Assembly: GCA_958496175.1 (NCBI GenBank) | Contig: OY292274.1 | Coordinates: 51,346,630-51,410,629, forward strand | From: Sisyra terminalis | Taxonomy: Eukaryota; Arthropoda; Insecta; Neuroptera; Sisyridae | DNA length: 64,000 nucleotides | Direction: 5' to 3' | Shown: positions 1 to 12,640 of the stretch, piece by piece | Numbering within the stretch: position 1 is the stretch's first letter | Layout of the letters: each line of letters opens with the position of its first letter | Notes under the pieces: model-generated | Databases searched by the model: none | Seen by the model: only the letters and a program-made list of their open reading frames with translations | What the model was told of the DNA's origin: nothing | Position numbers and translations under genes: made by a program

Positions 1-870
1 TTTGAAAATAATATCAAATGCGTTTTTTCATTAAAGAATAATGTAACTATTTTTAAAGAATAAAAATCCGGTTTCATATTGACACACCAGTATACGTAAC
101 GATCAATTCCTGAGTATACATTTTATGACCCAATTTCTGCATTACTATCGGCTGTAACCGTTCTATGGCACATCAACGAAAAAATTTATTACGTTAACAT
201 TAACTCACTCGAATTGGACCGTAAAGTTTTTTAGGGTTTCGAAACCAAATAGCAATGCCAAATCTTTATTCTTTCCATCTGTTTGTATAATATATCATAA
301 CAACTCTCCTTGGAGATTATTGGGACTATGTAAAGGAAACTTATAGAAAAGTGTGATTTTTTCACCAATTGTAAAACGATGTAAAGAAACTATGAAAAAA
401 TTAAAGGATTACTTATTATTAGTGTAAACAGATGATAAGTATATAAGATAATTCTTAAAAAATGATAAAAAAGTGTTCGTATATCTACTTTATGTTCATT
501 AATAGGTGAATAGATTAGCGCTTTTAAAGTCGTAAAAAGTTTGTTACCTTTCTTTAACTTTTTTCTATATGGTGGAAAATGTTAGAAAAAAAATAATTTG
601 GTGATATAAAAAATACTTTTAAACTAAAACTGGTTAGAATATGATATATATTTCATAGTTTTCGAGTTACGAAATATATTCTGTTACATGCTATTTTCGT
701 GCTTAAGAACCATAGAAGTAATTAAGATTCAACAATCTAAAGTCTAAACCATAAATAAAAGCCTGTCCAGAGAACCCATCACCTTATAGCAGCAAAAATA
801 AAATTTTAACAATATTATATAATTTTTTAGCAGGAAAGTGGACTTAAAGGATGTAAATCCATATACTAAC

Positions 871-920
871 ATTTAATTCAGCGATGTTTCGGTCCTTTAT
901 TTGGCCTTCATAATATAATA
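871..920 (-). ncRNA. Degenerate hammerhead-like motif (left arm)
   Basis: On the minus strand this arm keeps stem II (GGCC/GGACC), GAAAC and the following ATCGCTGAATTAA. The catalytic CUGAUGA is lost and reads ATTATGA instead. It is the decayed partner of the motif at 1595-1650 and is predicted to be inactive. Confidence 0.5.
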
Positions 921-1013
921 TTCAAACATTTCACTCACAAACAAATTCAATTAAAAAAACAATAATATAATATTCAAATTCAAAATAATTATATATTTTA
1001 AAAAAAAGAAGGA

Positions 1014-1550
1014 ATGATAGATACCCCAATGTACCAATGTGGAGAACTGGCCCATATAAACCATATTCTGGGATGCCCAAGGTACAAGGAAGAAATTAAC
1101 GTGCTGCTCAGTGAAGTGCAAAAACACACCATAACACTCCCAGTGAATATCCAGTTACTAACAAGTGATCCTAACAGTGATCTGTCGAAAAAAAACTATT
1201 TCATTTATAAAAAACTCTAAATTTAAAATATATATATATAAACTAGAATTAAACGTATAAAAATAGGTATGAAAGTTAGAGAATGAAATTATGTTACAGT
1301 TTAAGTTCAGACATTTTAAAAAATAATAAGTATAAATATATATGTATGAAAGTGTATACGTCAGAGTATATGAATGTGTGTATAGTAATATATGTTAGAT
1401 TTTATAGTGATATGAAAGATGAATTATTTATACGTATGGCATATATGTACTTATGGTATAAGTTTATAATATAAAAAGCTAGATATGTAGAATTTGTAAA
1501 ATGTAATGTATAAAAGTGGCCAAAAGTTGGAAAGACAGGGCCAAATAAAA
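1014..1550 (+). pseudogene. 3' fragment of a non-LTR retrotransposon (zinc-knuckle tail)
   Basis: The frame from 1014 to 1220 reads CGELAHINHILGCPRY, which matches the Cys/His knuckle (CxCGExxxxxHILxxCPxY) near the C-terminus of insect non-LTR retrotransposon polyproteins. One expected Cys is replaced. The usual hydrophobic tail follows, and then AT-rich 3' UTR. The element seems to end near 1549 with the sequence GGGCCAAATAAA, which recurs at 50740-50790. It is strongly 5'-truncated, with no endonuclease or reverse transcriptase here. It sits between two inverted hammerhead-bearing arms. Clade assignment (R1, I or jockey type) is not possible from this piece. Confidence 0.6.
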
Positions 1551-1594
1551 TATATAAAGTATATAATATACTTGGTATTTGAGGTGTACTTTAT

Positions 1595-1650
1595 ATTAAG
1601 AAGCCTGATGAAGGTCAAATAAAGGGCCGAAACGTCGCTGAATTAATTAT
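1595..1650 (+). ncRNA. Hammerhead ribozyme candidate
   Basis: CUGAUGA is at 1605-1611 and GAAA at 1629-1632. Stem II is GGUC (1613-1616) with GGCC (1625-1628) and an 8-nt loop. One extra A follows CUGAUGA, as in the other cores in this window. Stem III is the self-complementary ACGU (1632-1635), which would pair between two molecules or tandem units. Cleavage would follow GUC at 1634-1636. Stem I is AGC/GCU, an internal loop, then AUUAA/UUAAU (1595-1599 with 1643-1647). All required core bases are present. Hammerheads of this tiny-stem-III type are known from Penelope-like elements. Confidence 0.7.
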
Positions 1651-4391
1651 TAGTATATGGATTTACATCTTTTAAGTCCACTTTCCTGCTAAAAAATTAA
1701 ATAATATTATGTAAAGTATGGACACAACAAATTTATAGATAAAACTTTAACATCTCATAAATTCAAAAGACTAAAAATTAATCAAACTTTCAATCAAAAA
1801 AAGGCGAGAAAAAGAAAATGGAAATAGGTTCTACAGTATGAAAATAAAAATCCCACAAAATCCGCTTCGTTTGTATTTTATTTTTTTTAATATAGGTACT
1901 TAAAGGATCACCTGAAAGGTTCTAAGCTTTAGTTTAATGCGGTAGGCGGTACTACTAAATTTTCCTTTCAATATATGGTATATTAGTTTTCTCACATATA
2001 ATATCTGTATATTAGGCTTGCATCTTAATTTCTGCCGTTTTTCAGAATGCCAATTACAAAGTAAAAAATAGCGGAAACTAAGTTGCCTATTTATCATATA
2101 ATTTTAAAATTTGAGTTTTCTAGTAACTCTTAATATTTTTTATTATACCTATTCACAACTAATTATAAGCGTTCTTTTTTCATTTTATCTTACAAATATT
2201 AAGAAATCAGAGATGTACTGAACTAGGAACTATTTTTTTCTACTCTTGTGCTTATTTTCTAAACTAAACCTTGTACATACTATCAAATTATGCTCCCATG
2301 GTTGCGGTCTCATATACTCGTAGTTAAGTTTCTGCCAACAATCGTAAGGAAGACCTGGAGTTCTGGAGTTCTGTATGTAAAAAAAATATTTCATTACTGT
2401 GGCTATTTTTTGTAACTATTACAATTCAGATAAATTAAAATAACTGTCTTTTTTAAAAAAACACAAGATTAGAGATTTAAGTTTGACTTTCAAGTTAATA
2501 AGGTATAAATCTTCGCTTTTATTAACTTAGAAAATAAGTTTAAATTTTGAAATTTTTTAATTATTACCCAAAAGCAAAACATATATTTCTCCAGAAGTTA
2601 TGTCACTCACCTTTTGGGAAAAAAACAAACGCATTTTCGAAAGTTTTATAAAATTAATTAGTTAAATCAATAAAAAAATAATGTTTGTTCAAATATAAAC
2701 ATTGAAAAAAAATAACTAGTGAAATTCGGTGAACAGAAGTCTTCATTATTACATGGGTAAATATTATTTTGAATCTTTTCAATATTTGACGAAACACTTT
2801 TTTGACAAGTAGATAATAAATTTAGTAAGAGATGTGGAAGCAGAAAGAAACCTATGTAGAAGAAGAAAAATATATCAAACTTAAAATTAAGTAAATAAAC
2901 CTCGACATGTGTGTATGGTAGTTTAATATCGAAGAAATTAATTGTAGAATAAATCATAAATACCCGCATCGTAATACAATTCACACTTGAAGTTTATTAG
3001 AACTGTATATTGATAGATGAGATGACTTGTATGTGAACGTGCGTTTAGTTCAAATAGAATCGAGGCCAATATAATGTCAAATTTCTGACCTGAAAGTTCT
3101 TGATTCAACTTAACGTTTCCTTTATAGTTCGTAAAAAATAATCACACCATTTATCAATCAGCTAAATATAAGTTATTGTTTTATTCCTTTGACACCGATA
3201 GCGATTATTGAACGTTGTAATTATGAGAACAGTGTAGTTAATTAATGGGCAATATATTTAGATAACCAGTATATCATAGAAGAAATGTTATCGTTAATAT
3301 ATTCATTCATTCTAAATTAACTTAAGAATTGAAATTACATAATCATTAATATAGAGCCAAGTTTATAAAGCCTAATCAACTGGTAAAGAATCCAAAAGTT
3401 TCTCTTCTTCAAAACTATGGTGATTATTTAAAAAAGAATGATTATACAGTTTTCGCATTACAACAACCTATTGATTAATCTTCTACAATTTACAAAGATA
3501 AATTAATTTTTGAGTGTTTCATTGACATGATAGATAATAGAAGTGTCATTTTTAATTTAAACCATACATTCTAATTACAATAATTTTTCACGTTAAACAT
3601 ACCTCTGTTAAAATTGTGAGAAATATAATGTAATATCTATCTACCTTACAAAAAAATAATCATTTTTTTCTTAATTTACAATTCGATTGGTAATAATTTG
3701 ACGAACCTAAATTCTATAACTTAAAAATAATAAATTAGTTTTTACTTTATGTATGATAATGATAAACTCCAATGTAATAATAGGTTTTGAACCTACTTGA
3801 AAAAAGTATCAAGTTTAATATACACTCGACTAAACGAACTATGATAGCAAAATGCATTAAAAGCACCACAATATTATTGTTTTTGAGGGATATATTTATA
3901 AGATGGTTAGCTTTGCAACTAAATAACAACTTGCCTGTTTAAAGCGAAACATTACAGTAGCCATTGCACTGTTTTAGAGGTATTTCAGAGCTTAATTTTG
4001 CCAGTAGTTATAAATTTTCCGAAGAAATTACAACTTTTACAGCTATAAGTAAATTATCTAATTTTATATAATTGGTTATTGTAGAAAGAAATAAGAACTA
4101 CATTCAATTGTAGATATAGATACTTGGGTGATTGGATTTCAAGGCTTATAAATTATTTTGTCCTTTTCCAGGATAATTAGATTTTGTTTTATACCATAGA
4201 CTCTGTTATACAGTGATAACTAATTAAAAACTAAAAAATCCTCTTAAAATTCGAATTGTTCAAAATTTCGAAATAATAAATAAGAATTATTTACAAGTAT
4301 AAAGCCTTAGTAGGACTTTTGAAAAACCGAAAATAATTCAAATTAACTACGATTTCGAATTAGATAAGATCGAATTAGCCCAAGTCCAGTA

Positions 4392-5308
4392 AGGTAGAGT
4401 GGGATTTACGGGTTCAACCTTACTATTCCGTATTATATTGTGAATACCAACCCTATTAATTTGAAATGTATAATGCTAACCAAACAAACAAATATCTAAC
4501 CATGTTTAATTTAATTTTTAATGGAATCATTCATTAAGAAGTTTGTCATTTTACATTTTTTCTAGACCTTGTCTCTTCTTGCCCCTTAGTATGGGAAAAA
4601 AGGGACGGCCAAGGAACAAAAAGTTCCTGTATTTATTTTAAGTATCTGACAGGTGTTATGAATTAATAACAGTATTTGAATCAATGAAATATTTCTGGAT
4701 TTTCATTTGGAAAATTTTATTACAGACTGTAATATAATATAATTGTAACATAAGTAATGTTTTTTGATACCTTTATCTTAACTTAATCAAACTCATCGTT
4801 TCCTGAATCACAATTATAACAAACGAAGTAAATGAATCCTCGGTTAGAAATACAATTTTCATGGACCCATTGCTTGCAAAGATTGTGTTGAATCCAACCT
4901 CCACGTGGCTGGGTAAGGAATAGGTCCACGTGGACCTTTTTAACCCCAGTTACGTTCAAGTGTTTTTACTAGGTTATAACTAGTTTACTGTTTAAATTAG
5001 CTAAAAACTAATAATAAATCCTGAAATACCACTAAATTTCATATACTATTAAATTATGTTTTAGTCTAGTCAAAGCAATACTACTGCTGGAAACCGAAAA
5101 AAATAATAATTAAAAATTTTACTTTAGTAAAAATATCGAGGTGCCGTCGTAAATCTCCTATCTGTGATGTAGCTTAACTGCCAAGGTGGAGCACTTCTTA
5201 CACTTCCTCATCCCTACCATTATAGTTAAATAGAGCAATATGCCACTAGTATTGTAGATACTCATGGTAGACCTTTATACTCGCGGAACTTTAAGCTCCA
5301 CTCTACCC
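4392..5308. mobile_element. Tc1/mariner-type MITE, 917 bp, TA duplication
   Basis: The ends are inverted: AGGTAGAGTGG at the left and CCACTCTACCC at the right, with one mismatch, each flanked by TA. No transposase ORF is present. The interior holds the perfect 16-bp palindrome AGGTCCACGTGGACCT (4922-4937). A TA target duplication and a noncoding interior fit a Tc1/mariner/pogo-driven MITE. The superfamily call is inferred from the duplication only. Confidence 0.5.
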
Positions 5309-5317
5309 TACTTTGTA

Positions 5318-5480
5318 TGTGTGAGTGAAAACCAAGTAAAATTTGCATTGACTTAAATTTTTAATAACTGATTGTTGTTATGGTTTCATCTGTCATTTCG
5401 ATTTCACTCAATTGCCAATTCTTACTATTTATTAGTTGTATCAGTGTTGAACTGTGAATAATTCACAGGAAGCTACTAGT
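5318..5480 (+). repeat. Dispersed repeat, copy 1
   Basis: This segment aligns by eye with 40889-41062. Both begin GTGTGAGTGAAA, share ATTGACTTAAATTT and a TCATTT..TTTCACT..ATTG..AATTCTTA block, and end in a CTGTGAAT..TTCAC block. It has no ORF. The element class is unknown. Confidence 0.5.
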
Positions 5481-7442
5481 TTTAAATATTATGAATTTCA
5501 AGAAGTATGCTTTTAATATAACATTTTATTTTATGTATTTTATATTCCTACGACCACGACTAATGCCGTGGGTCCAACAATCTCTTTAAGTTATAATTGA
5601 TTTTTCAGAAACTAAATCTTATCTCTTAATAATAGATGTGTAAGCTGAGAAACAAAATTAAGGCTATTAGATATTATTTCTTAAAACAATTTTCTTTCTT
5701 GAGTTATTTATTGCAAAGCGTCAATAAGAAAGTCATAAATCAAATTTATGTTCTCTCGCCCTTATTTTTCAGTGTATTGTTCGGAGTTAATGAATTGTTT
5801 TAACTGATATGGACGAAACCAAAATACATTGTTTTAACTTGGCCGCAGAAGAAACCTGTTTTTTTTTTCTCAGACGTGGTTGTTTCGGATTAAAATTAGA
5901 TATTTATTGTTCGGAACAGACGATTGTCTAATTAGAATTAATTTGGAATGCACAAGCTTAATTTATAACAGTTTTTCAAGAGCTGACGTTGATGCTTAAA
6001 GTCAAAAATATTATGCCAAACATAATCAGCTCTAATTGCATTAATTAGAATTTTGGTTATGCACAGTTTCTTAATCGTTATTTATTTTCTTCAATTTGCA
6101 TTTTGACATTTCCATAATACGGCGACGAGAGCACAACATTGTTTTCAACAGAGAATGTTAACTAAATTGAGAAATTATTTTATAAATGTATAGTGCAACT
6201 TTTTAAAATCTGATTATTAATATTAACAGTAATTAACTACTTTCAAGGTTTCTAGTTTTTAACGATCAATAAACTATTTGCCAACTTGGTAATTAAATAT
6301 TGTTTTTATTGCAGGAATTTTTTTTTCCGCTATTTTAAAGGTTTATTGCTTTAATTATTTTTACGCCGTGTATTTGTCTAAGTAATTATTTTTATTAAAC
6401 CAATGTGAAGGTTTTGTGATTTCATTTGAATTGTAAAATGAAAAACGAAATCAATTTTTTACAAAAATCGGTCACATGTCGTTAGAAATACATAAATTTT
6501 CAAGAAATGAGGTCAAAGCACTGTTGGCAAATAAGTTTTTAAGGCCCATGAACACATTCATATTTTTGCCAGTCAATGTAGGAAGATACCGTATCATTTC
6601 TATAGTTTTGTGCTATAATTTTTCAAGCAAGATTTATCTAGTTCAGAATGATATATAAATTTTAAAACGTTCGTTTAGTTTTCAAATCTTTCATTTGAAT
6701 TATTGCTTCTGTTATTAATATATTACAGCGAAAATTAATTGGTATAACTATATGAAGAATAAGAAAAAAAATGCCGAAAATTACACTACATACATATATA
6801 TTCGGACGTCATGAGTTTCTTAAAGAATGTTACATAATCCCAGTTATAAATATTGTGAGTAATTTAACTTAATTGTGATTATTTATAAAATGGTTAATTT
6901 AAATACTTCTTGTATCTTATAACATTCATGCTTATTTATAAAAAAGCAGAATTACCATTAGTGTTATATCATTTGTTTGCAAATATTTCCCAGATAAATT
7001 GCGTTGATTTTGACAAGTTTAATGGTACTAAAATGCATATTTTAAGTTAGTACATTAATGTGGTGAAATATTTATCTTGATCTATTTACGTGAGCGACTT
7101 GCAGCAATTGAACGTTAACGTTAAGCTCCTGGTTAATAGACTTATTTTGATTAGATGAAGCTTTTATGCACGGAGCACCAAATTAAGTCGTTAATAGTCA
7201 TAAGCCCCAGCACAAATTTTTCCGGACCGAGGGGAAAAATATTTTCGCAGTTACAATTTCCACAAAAGAGTCAGTTAAACAGTTAACAAATCATCAAATA
7301 TATCATTTATTTAACTCTAAAAGGGACGTCCTTTTAATTGTTATCATTCTTCGTCAGTACTACAATTCAAAGATCTTCAGATGCTCATTTTCTTGTTTTA
7401 TGAGGGTTTATATTTTTAATTCATGCAATGCTTCCTCTAAAC

Positions 7443-7640
7443 CAGTGGTTCTTAACCTGGGATCAATTGATCCTTTGAGATTCGGTGAGCTAGTTTCGTG
7501 GGTTCGATATAGACGAAGACGCCGAAGTATAGAGTACACTTTTTTGCTGGCTAATATTTTTTTTTTTTTAGAAACGGTAAAATGTAGAAAATTTAATGTC
7601 GAAATATTAAAATTGAACCATGTTTTCTATTTTTTTATAT
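7443..7640 (+). mobile_element. hAT-type element, one end
   Basis: CAGTGGTTCTTAACCTGGG at 7443 matches the well-known end of hAT elements (CAGTGGTTCTCAACCT), followed by the usual GTGGGTTCG stretch. No opposite end was found nearby, so the copy is partial or its other end has decayed. The frame that runs through it (7400-7651) is not a gene. Confidence 0.6.
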
Positions 7641-7995
7641 CTCATGTTTGAATTAATTTTCGAACATTGATACCTACACAAATTTCAACTTTCCTGGGTT
7701 AATGATCAAAAATGGTACAATTTTTGGTTCAGAAACCTAACTTTGTAGATTAAAATTAGAAATTTTTTAAATAAAAGTTTATTTTAAAGTTCATATAAAA
7801 GTTTTTAAATAAAAGAATAGTTTTTAAATTAAACTAATTCCATTTTCATTTATTGTGATTACTAACAAGTTAAGTACCAAAAAGAAATTCGCAACTCACT
7901 GCAAAATAGTAAACTAGCTACATATTATATTAAATATAATATAATAATGAATGAATATCTTTTTTGAATATTAAATATTTGATGTTTTTATTTAA

Positions 7996-8686
7996 GGGGA
8001 GAAGCTGGTCTAGAGCGTGAAAAAATGGGCATAATTTATGAATTTTTTGTGACTCAACAAAAAGATCAATCGAAAATCTGGGAAAAAGGTTTTATAATTT
8101 AGGTTTTAATATACAAATACAAATTTTTTCGTGTCAATTATATTCAAAATGGCGGCTGTCCAGCATTTCTTCGGAGGCGCCTCATTTTTTAGACGGTTCC
8201 ATGGCCGAAGATGTAACCTCCTTAATTTTGGTCCTGGAACAAAATCCTGAAAACTTTTAGTTTCTATATAACAACAGCAAGAGACGTACGTAGGATTTTT
8301 TTGATATTTTGTTTTTTCGCGAAATGGTGCACGTTTGAACAAAACGTTAAAATTTTCGCTATAAAAAAACGAAAAAATTGTTGATTAAAAAAAAACTATG
8401 CAATATAAAAAAAAAATCTACGTACGTCTCCGGAGAAAGGTATTTCGAATGTACTGTCAAAATTTCGTACAGATCGGTGAAGATTTGCTCGAGTTATGTC
8501 TTCGGCCAGTTCAAAAAAAGTGATTTCGAGAAAAACGCGTTTAAAGTTTTAAGTACTATAAAATCATATTAAATGCATATATACCTTTATCATCCATCCT
8601 TTGGTATGTTATTTTTAAAACCCTAAAGTACCTTTTAAGATAAAAAAAAAATCGGTTTCTTCAAAATTATAGACCAGCTTCCCCCC
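7996..8686. mobile_element. Foldback element, 691 bp, flanked by TTAA
   Basis: Terminal inverted repeats are GGGGAGAAGCTGGTCTA at the left and TAGACCAGCTTCCCCCC at the right, each flanked by TTAA (7992-7995 and 8687-8690). The inner parts are also inverted: TGGCCGAAGA near 8201 with TCTTCGGCCA near 8499, and GAGACGTACGTAG near 8281 with CTACGTACGTCTC near 8418. There is no coding frame. TTAA flanks suggest piggyBac-type mobility, but the terminal bases are not the usual CCC, so the family is open. Confidence 0.6.
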
Positions 8687-8690
8687 TTAA

Positions 8691-8735
8691 TCTTTGTTCA
8701 ACGTTTCGCTACTTTCGTAGCTTCATCGGGTACTC
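8691..8735 (-). ncRNA. Hammerhead-like motif, core mutated
   Basis: The minus strand reads CCGATGA, an extra A, GCTAC-GAAA-GTAGC (a perfect 5-bp stem II), then GAAACGUU. Position 4 of the core is C instead of U, which should abolish or weaken cleavage. It abuts the TTAA of the foldback to its left, so that foldback may have inserted into a Penelope-like fragment. Confidence 0.45.
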
Positions 8736-11700
8736 AATTACAAAACATCAACTATTAAATTCATGTAGGTATAATAATTTCGGCATTAATACAACAATAA
8801 TTATATGTTAATTGTATCCTCTTGTAAAATTACAATATGTTAAAAATTAACAATTTACAATAAGTATAATCAAAACCAGTTTAGACATACCGTGTTCTGA
8901 TGTTATTTATTCCTAGTAGTTCCAAAATCGAGAAAATTTAGGCAATACCAGTTGAAGGTAGTATTTAAAACTCTTGGTTCCTAATAGATGTCTTAAAGGA
9001 TAACACGTATGCAAGGATCTCAGCATAGCAATGACTAGAAGAGAATTTTAACCAAAATACATAGGGAAGATACATAAATAAGTGTCCGAACTATCAGATA
9101 GTTTACCTTCTGGACAATTCTATGTGAATATTATACCCCATATCGTGAAATTGACAAAATTTTACCCAATTCTTCTTCAAATTTTCGTTAAACTTAGGGT
9201 TTAATATTCATTATTCAATGTAGATTTAAGTCGTTGTATATATTAAAACCAATCTCGGAAACGACCCATTCCATAAAATGGAATGAGTATACATTTTATA
9301 CAACGGATTTTATCTGGTAATGATAAAGATAGCTCAAAATTTTCTGAAGTTTAAGAAAACATAACACAAGAAAATCAAAATGAGTGATTCTTATTTTTAC
9401 TTTCATAAAAAAAATAATCTTTATTGATAAATTAATGGATGTATACATACTTTTTATTAACAGTTCTTTTAATTTCCTGCTATCTCGAAAACAATGTTAA
9501 TAAAATACTTTTTCTAACTAATCCAGTGTATTCATTAAAGATTTATGTAAATTTTTAACAGGAAACTAAAACATTTGTCGCTGTTAACGATATATTTTAG
9601 GTAGTTAGGTTGTTAATTCGAACAATAGAAACGTAGGAAGGTGTTAATGACCTAGTAGCAAATGCACCTTGAAAATAAAAAATGCAAAATAAAAAACAAA
9701 CAAAGCAAAGTAATCCCATATCTATTTGCATAAAAAATATATTAATATTCATTTTAAGTGGAGTTAGTCATTCCGATTTCGAATAATCCAAATATTTTTA
9801 TACCCTTCGTATTTTTCGACCTGAATTTTTTGAACTCAACAACTCTCAAGAGTTTTATAAATTTTAAGTTGTTTTCATAGTCTTTTTTATTAATTTAAGT
9901 TGAAAAAGTTTCGAATTGAAGGATGAATTCCTTTTGATTAAAATTTGGTTGTCGGCTTGTCACTTGAGTATTATAATATAGATTGATTGTATATTTTTCT
10001 TTCTTTCTCTTTCTTATATGTAAATACATGAAATGTAATATTTATCAATTTAGAAATAATTTAATTATTATTATTTTAGCTAGTGATAATAAATTGTCTA
10101 GACTCACAGAATTGTTGCTCAATGTCGTAGTTTCTTTGTTCCTGATAAAAATGTGTCCACTTAATTTGGAACTATTTATCATTAATTAAAGTCAACATTA
10201 TATAGAATGATATCAAGTAAATTGTACTATAAATTAAATGTGTTATTACAAATGCAACTTTTGAAGAATTATATAGTTTTGTTTTCTTGCTTTCAGAGAA
10301 AAACACGAAAGTTCAGAGTACTTAAAAGCCTTGTCTATTAAAAGCTCTGTTTGTAAATTCCGTTTCGTTTGATTCAAATGAATTTCAAAAATAAAAATCA
10401 TTTTTTACGTTTTTTATTTTAGGAGCCAAACAAATAAATGGAAAGTAAAAATAAATTTATAAATAATATAACAAGTAAAGGCAACAGTTTTGCAAAGAAG
10501 ATGAACAGTATTGTTTCTTTTCCAATAGAAATATTTTTCAGTACAAATAATAAAATTTTATGTTTACTATTGAAAGTACGATATTAAAATTTTAAGCTTA
10601 TTAACTTTTTGCTTTGTTAATAACTATTTAATTATAATAGTTGGAAATTTTTCCAATCATTAAATCCAAAAGTTTCATTGAAAATGAATAACTGCTTTTC
10701 AATTTAATTAATATGATACTTTTAAATTATTGCAGTTTTAATGTTGCGATCAAAATGTGGATACATATACTAGTTTAATTAAAATAAATCAATAATTAGG
10801 AAGCCAATTAACTAGTTTTTAATTTATGTGTGCTGAAAAAATTTCATAAAAAAGACTTGATGCAAGTTAATTAGCAGACAGTTATTGATTTTATACAAAT
10901 AAATTGGACAGTGATGAACCATGTTTTAGTTGTTTCAATCTAAAAATTCTTTAACGATTTAAGTACTTTGAAAATATATTTTAAATTCAAAAATGTATAT
11001 CCTTAACTGTAAAAACTATTTACCAATACAATATTTATATACTTCATTGCATGGCAGTTAAAATAAATACAATTCTAAATCTTTATAATACCAATGGAAA
11101 TTTATTTGATTTTTATTCGAAACAATGATAAACTGCAGGCTATTAAATTTTTATTTGGTTGTAATTACATGCAATTACGACCGTGTGATTTAATACGACC
11201 ATAATTATTGTAACATTTTCCTTTGAATATAAATATACCGCAAAAATAAACAGAATCTCGCCCAAAGTGAAAGTCCTTCCACGTTCAATCTGGATTTGAA
11301 GTATTTACAGCACTTGGCACCGTTATGTACATTGATTAAAAGGCATTGTCGAGCCATGGGTCAATAACTCCCTTCAAATACTTGAGATGCATTCTGAGAA
11401 ATGAAAACATCAAATGTGTAATTTTAATATTTGCCAACGTTGAAACGTTGATGAGTTGTAATGATTCGACATAAATCTTACGCATTTCTGGTATTATGAT
11501 TTGATCCATGTAAAAACGATTCGCGGATAATTTGTTCTGAGAACTAATTGAAATCATTATTAACAGTTTTAATTTGACTTAAAATAAAATACTTAAACTA
11601 CTAATAGAAAAGTAGTTATCCACCTACATAGAATTCAAAGTTTAACGACAATTATTTTAATACTTAACGCGTATTGTCTCTACAAATGTTTCTTGATCAC

Positions 11701-12482
11701 TGGTCTACGAAACAATTCAAATGATGTCAAAAGGATTCAGAAGTAGGTTGTCCAATTTTTCACAAGCAATTGTATAAAAGTTTACGTCTTATGCGAATTG
11801 TAAAACTATAGAAAGAAGTAGGTAAAACTTGGGATTTGTTTAGGTATTATTAAGATAATACCTTGAAACAAAATGTATGGGACTTCCTTAGAACTGTTGA
11901 GATAAAATCGTTTGCTTATTTGGTTTTAATTTTTCTAGTGCTATTTGTTCTCGGTCTTTTTTGAGGTCAGGATTGTATCTACATATTTTTTGAACAAAGA
12001 TATCTAAGATTCATATTCTTCTTTCCCTTCTTTTGGAGACTTCCAGTTCTCCTTCTGTACTGTCCAAAATAAGTCAATATTATTGTTATAAGATCATTTT
12101 TGGTTTCGTTGACTCTTATCAATATGTATATGTATATGTTTGTGATTTGATTGATTAAGAAAATGAAATAATTTAAATAAAATTTTTAAATAATTACAAA
12201 ATAACAAGTTTTGAATTAATTTGTTCCATGATAATGAGTAGTAACTATACCCTAAAGCTTTGCAACAAAACATTGCTTTTAGTCTGTTATAGGCTATGAA
12301 TTTCGTGTATTTATAAACCTTTTAATCAATATAAGATTTTTTCGCTGACTTTGAACAGTTATACTGTGTATACAATATATAGGATATATTGCGGTCCAAT
12401 TTATGTAGTATAATTTAATATAATAATATATAAAAATCATACCATAAACATAAATTTGAACAGAAGTTCAAACAAAAATATT

Positions 12483-12548
12483 CGTGACGTATTGCCCAGA
12501 TACGTATTTCGATTGCCAAGCATTCTTCATCAGTGGTCATCAAGTAGT
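12483..12548 (-). ncRNA. Hammerhead ribozyme candidate, copy 1 left arm
   Basis: The minus strand has CUGAUGA, an extra A, stem II GAAUGC/GCAAUC with one mismatch, GAAA and the self-complementary stem III AUACGUAU followed by C (AUC cleavage triplet). The core bases are intact. Confidence 0.55.
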
Positions 12549-12587
12549 TTGGATCACTCCGTAACTGCTTTGTGATGATTCACGTGA

Positions 12588-12640
12588 ACCACTGAGGAAG
12601 ATTGCTTGGCAATCGAAATACGTATCTGGGCAATACGTCA
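12588..12640 (+). ncRNA. Hammerhead ribozyme candidate, copy 1 right arm
   Basis: The core reads CUGAGGA (12592-12598); position 7 is variable in hammerheads, so this is acceptable. Stem II is GAUUGC/GCAAUC (12600-12605 with 12609-12614). GAAA is 12615-12618, with AUACGUAU as a self-complementary stem III and AUC as the cleavage triplet. Confidence 0.55.

Larger units (their letters stand above)
811..1709. mobile_element. Palindromic hammerhead-bearing repeat split by a non-LTR fragment
   Basis: The left arm (about 811-930) and right arm (about 1595-1709) are inverted copies. Both contain TTAGCAGGAAAGTGGACTT or its complement, then a shared ATGTAAATCCATATACTAA segment, then a hammerhead-like core facing outward. 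Between them lies a retrotransposon 3' fragment. I infer a Penelope-like pseudo-LTR pair, possibly with a later insertion. No clear target duplication was found at the outer ends. Confidence 0.6.
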
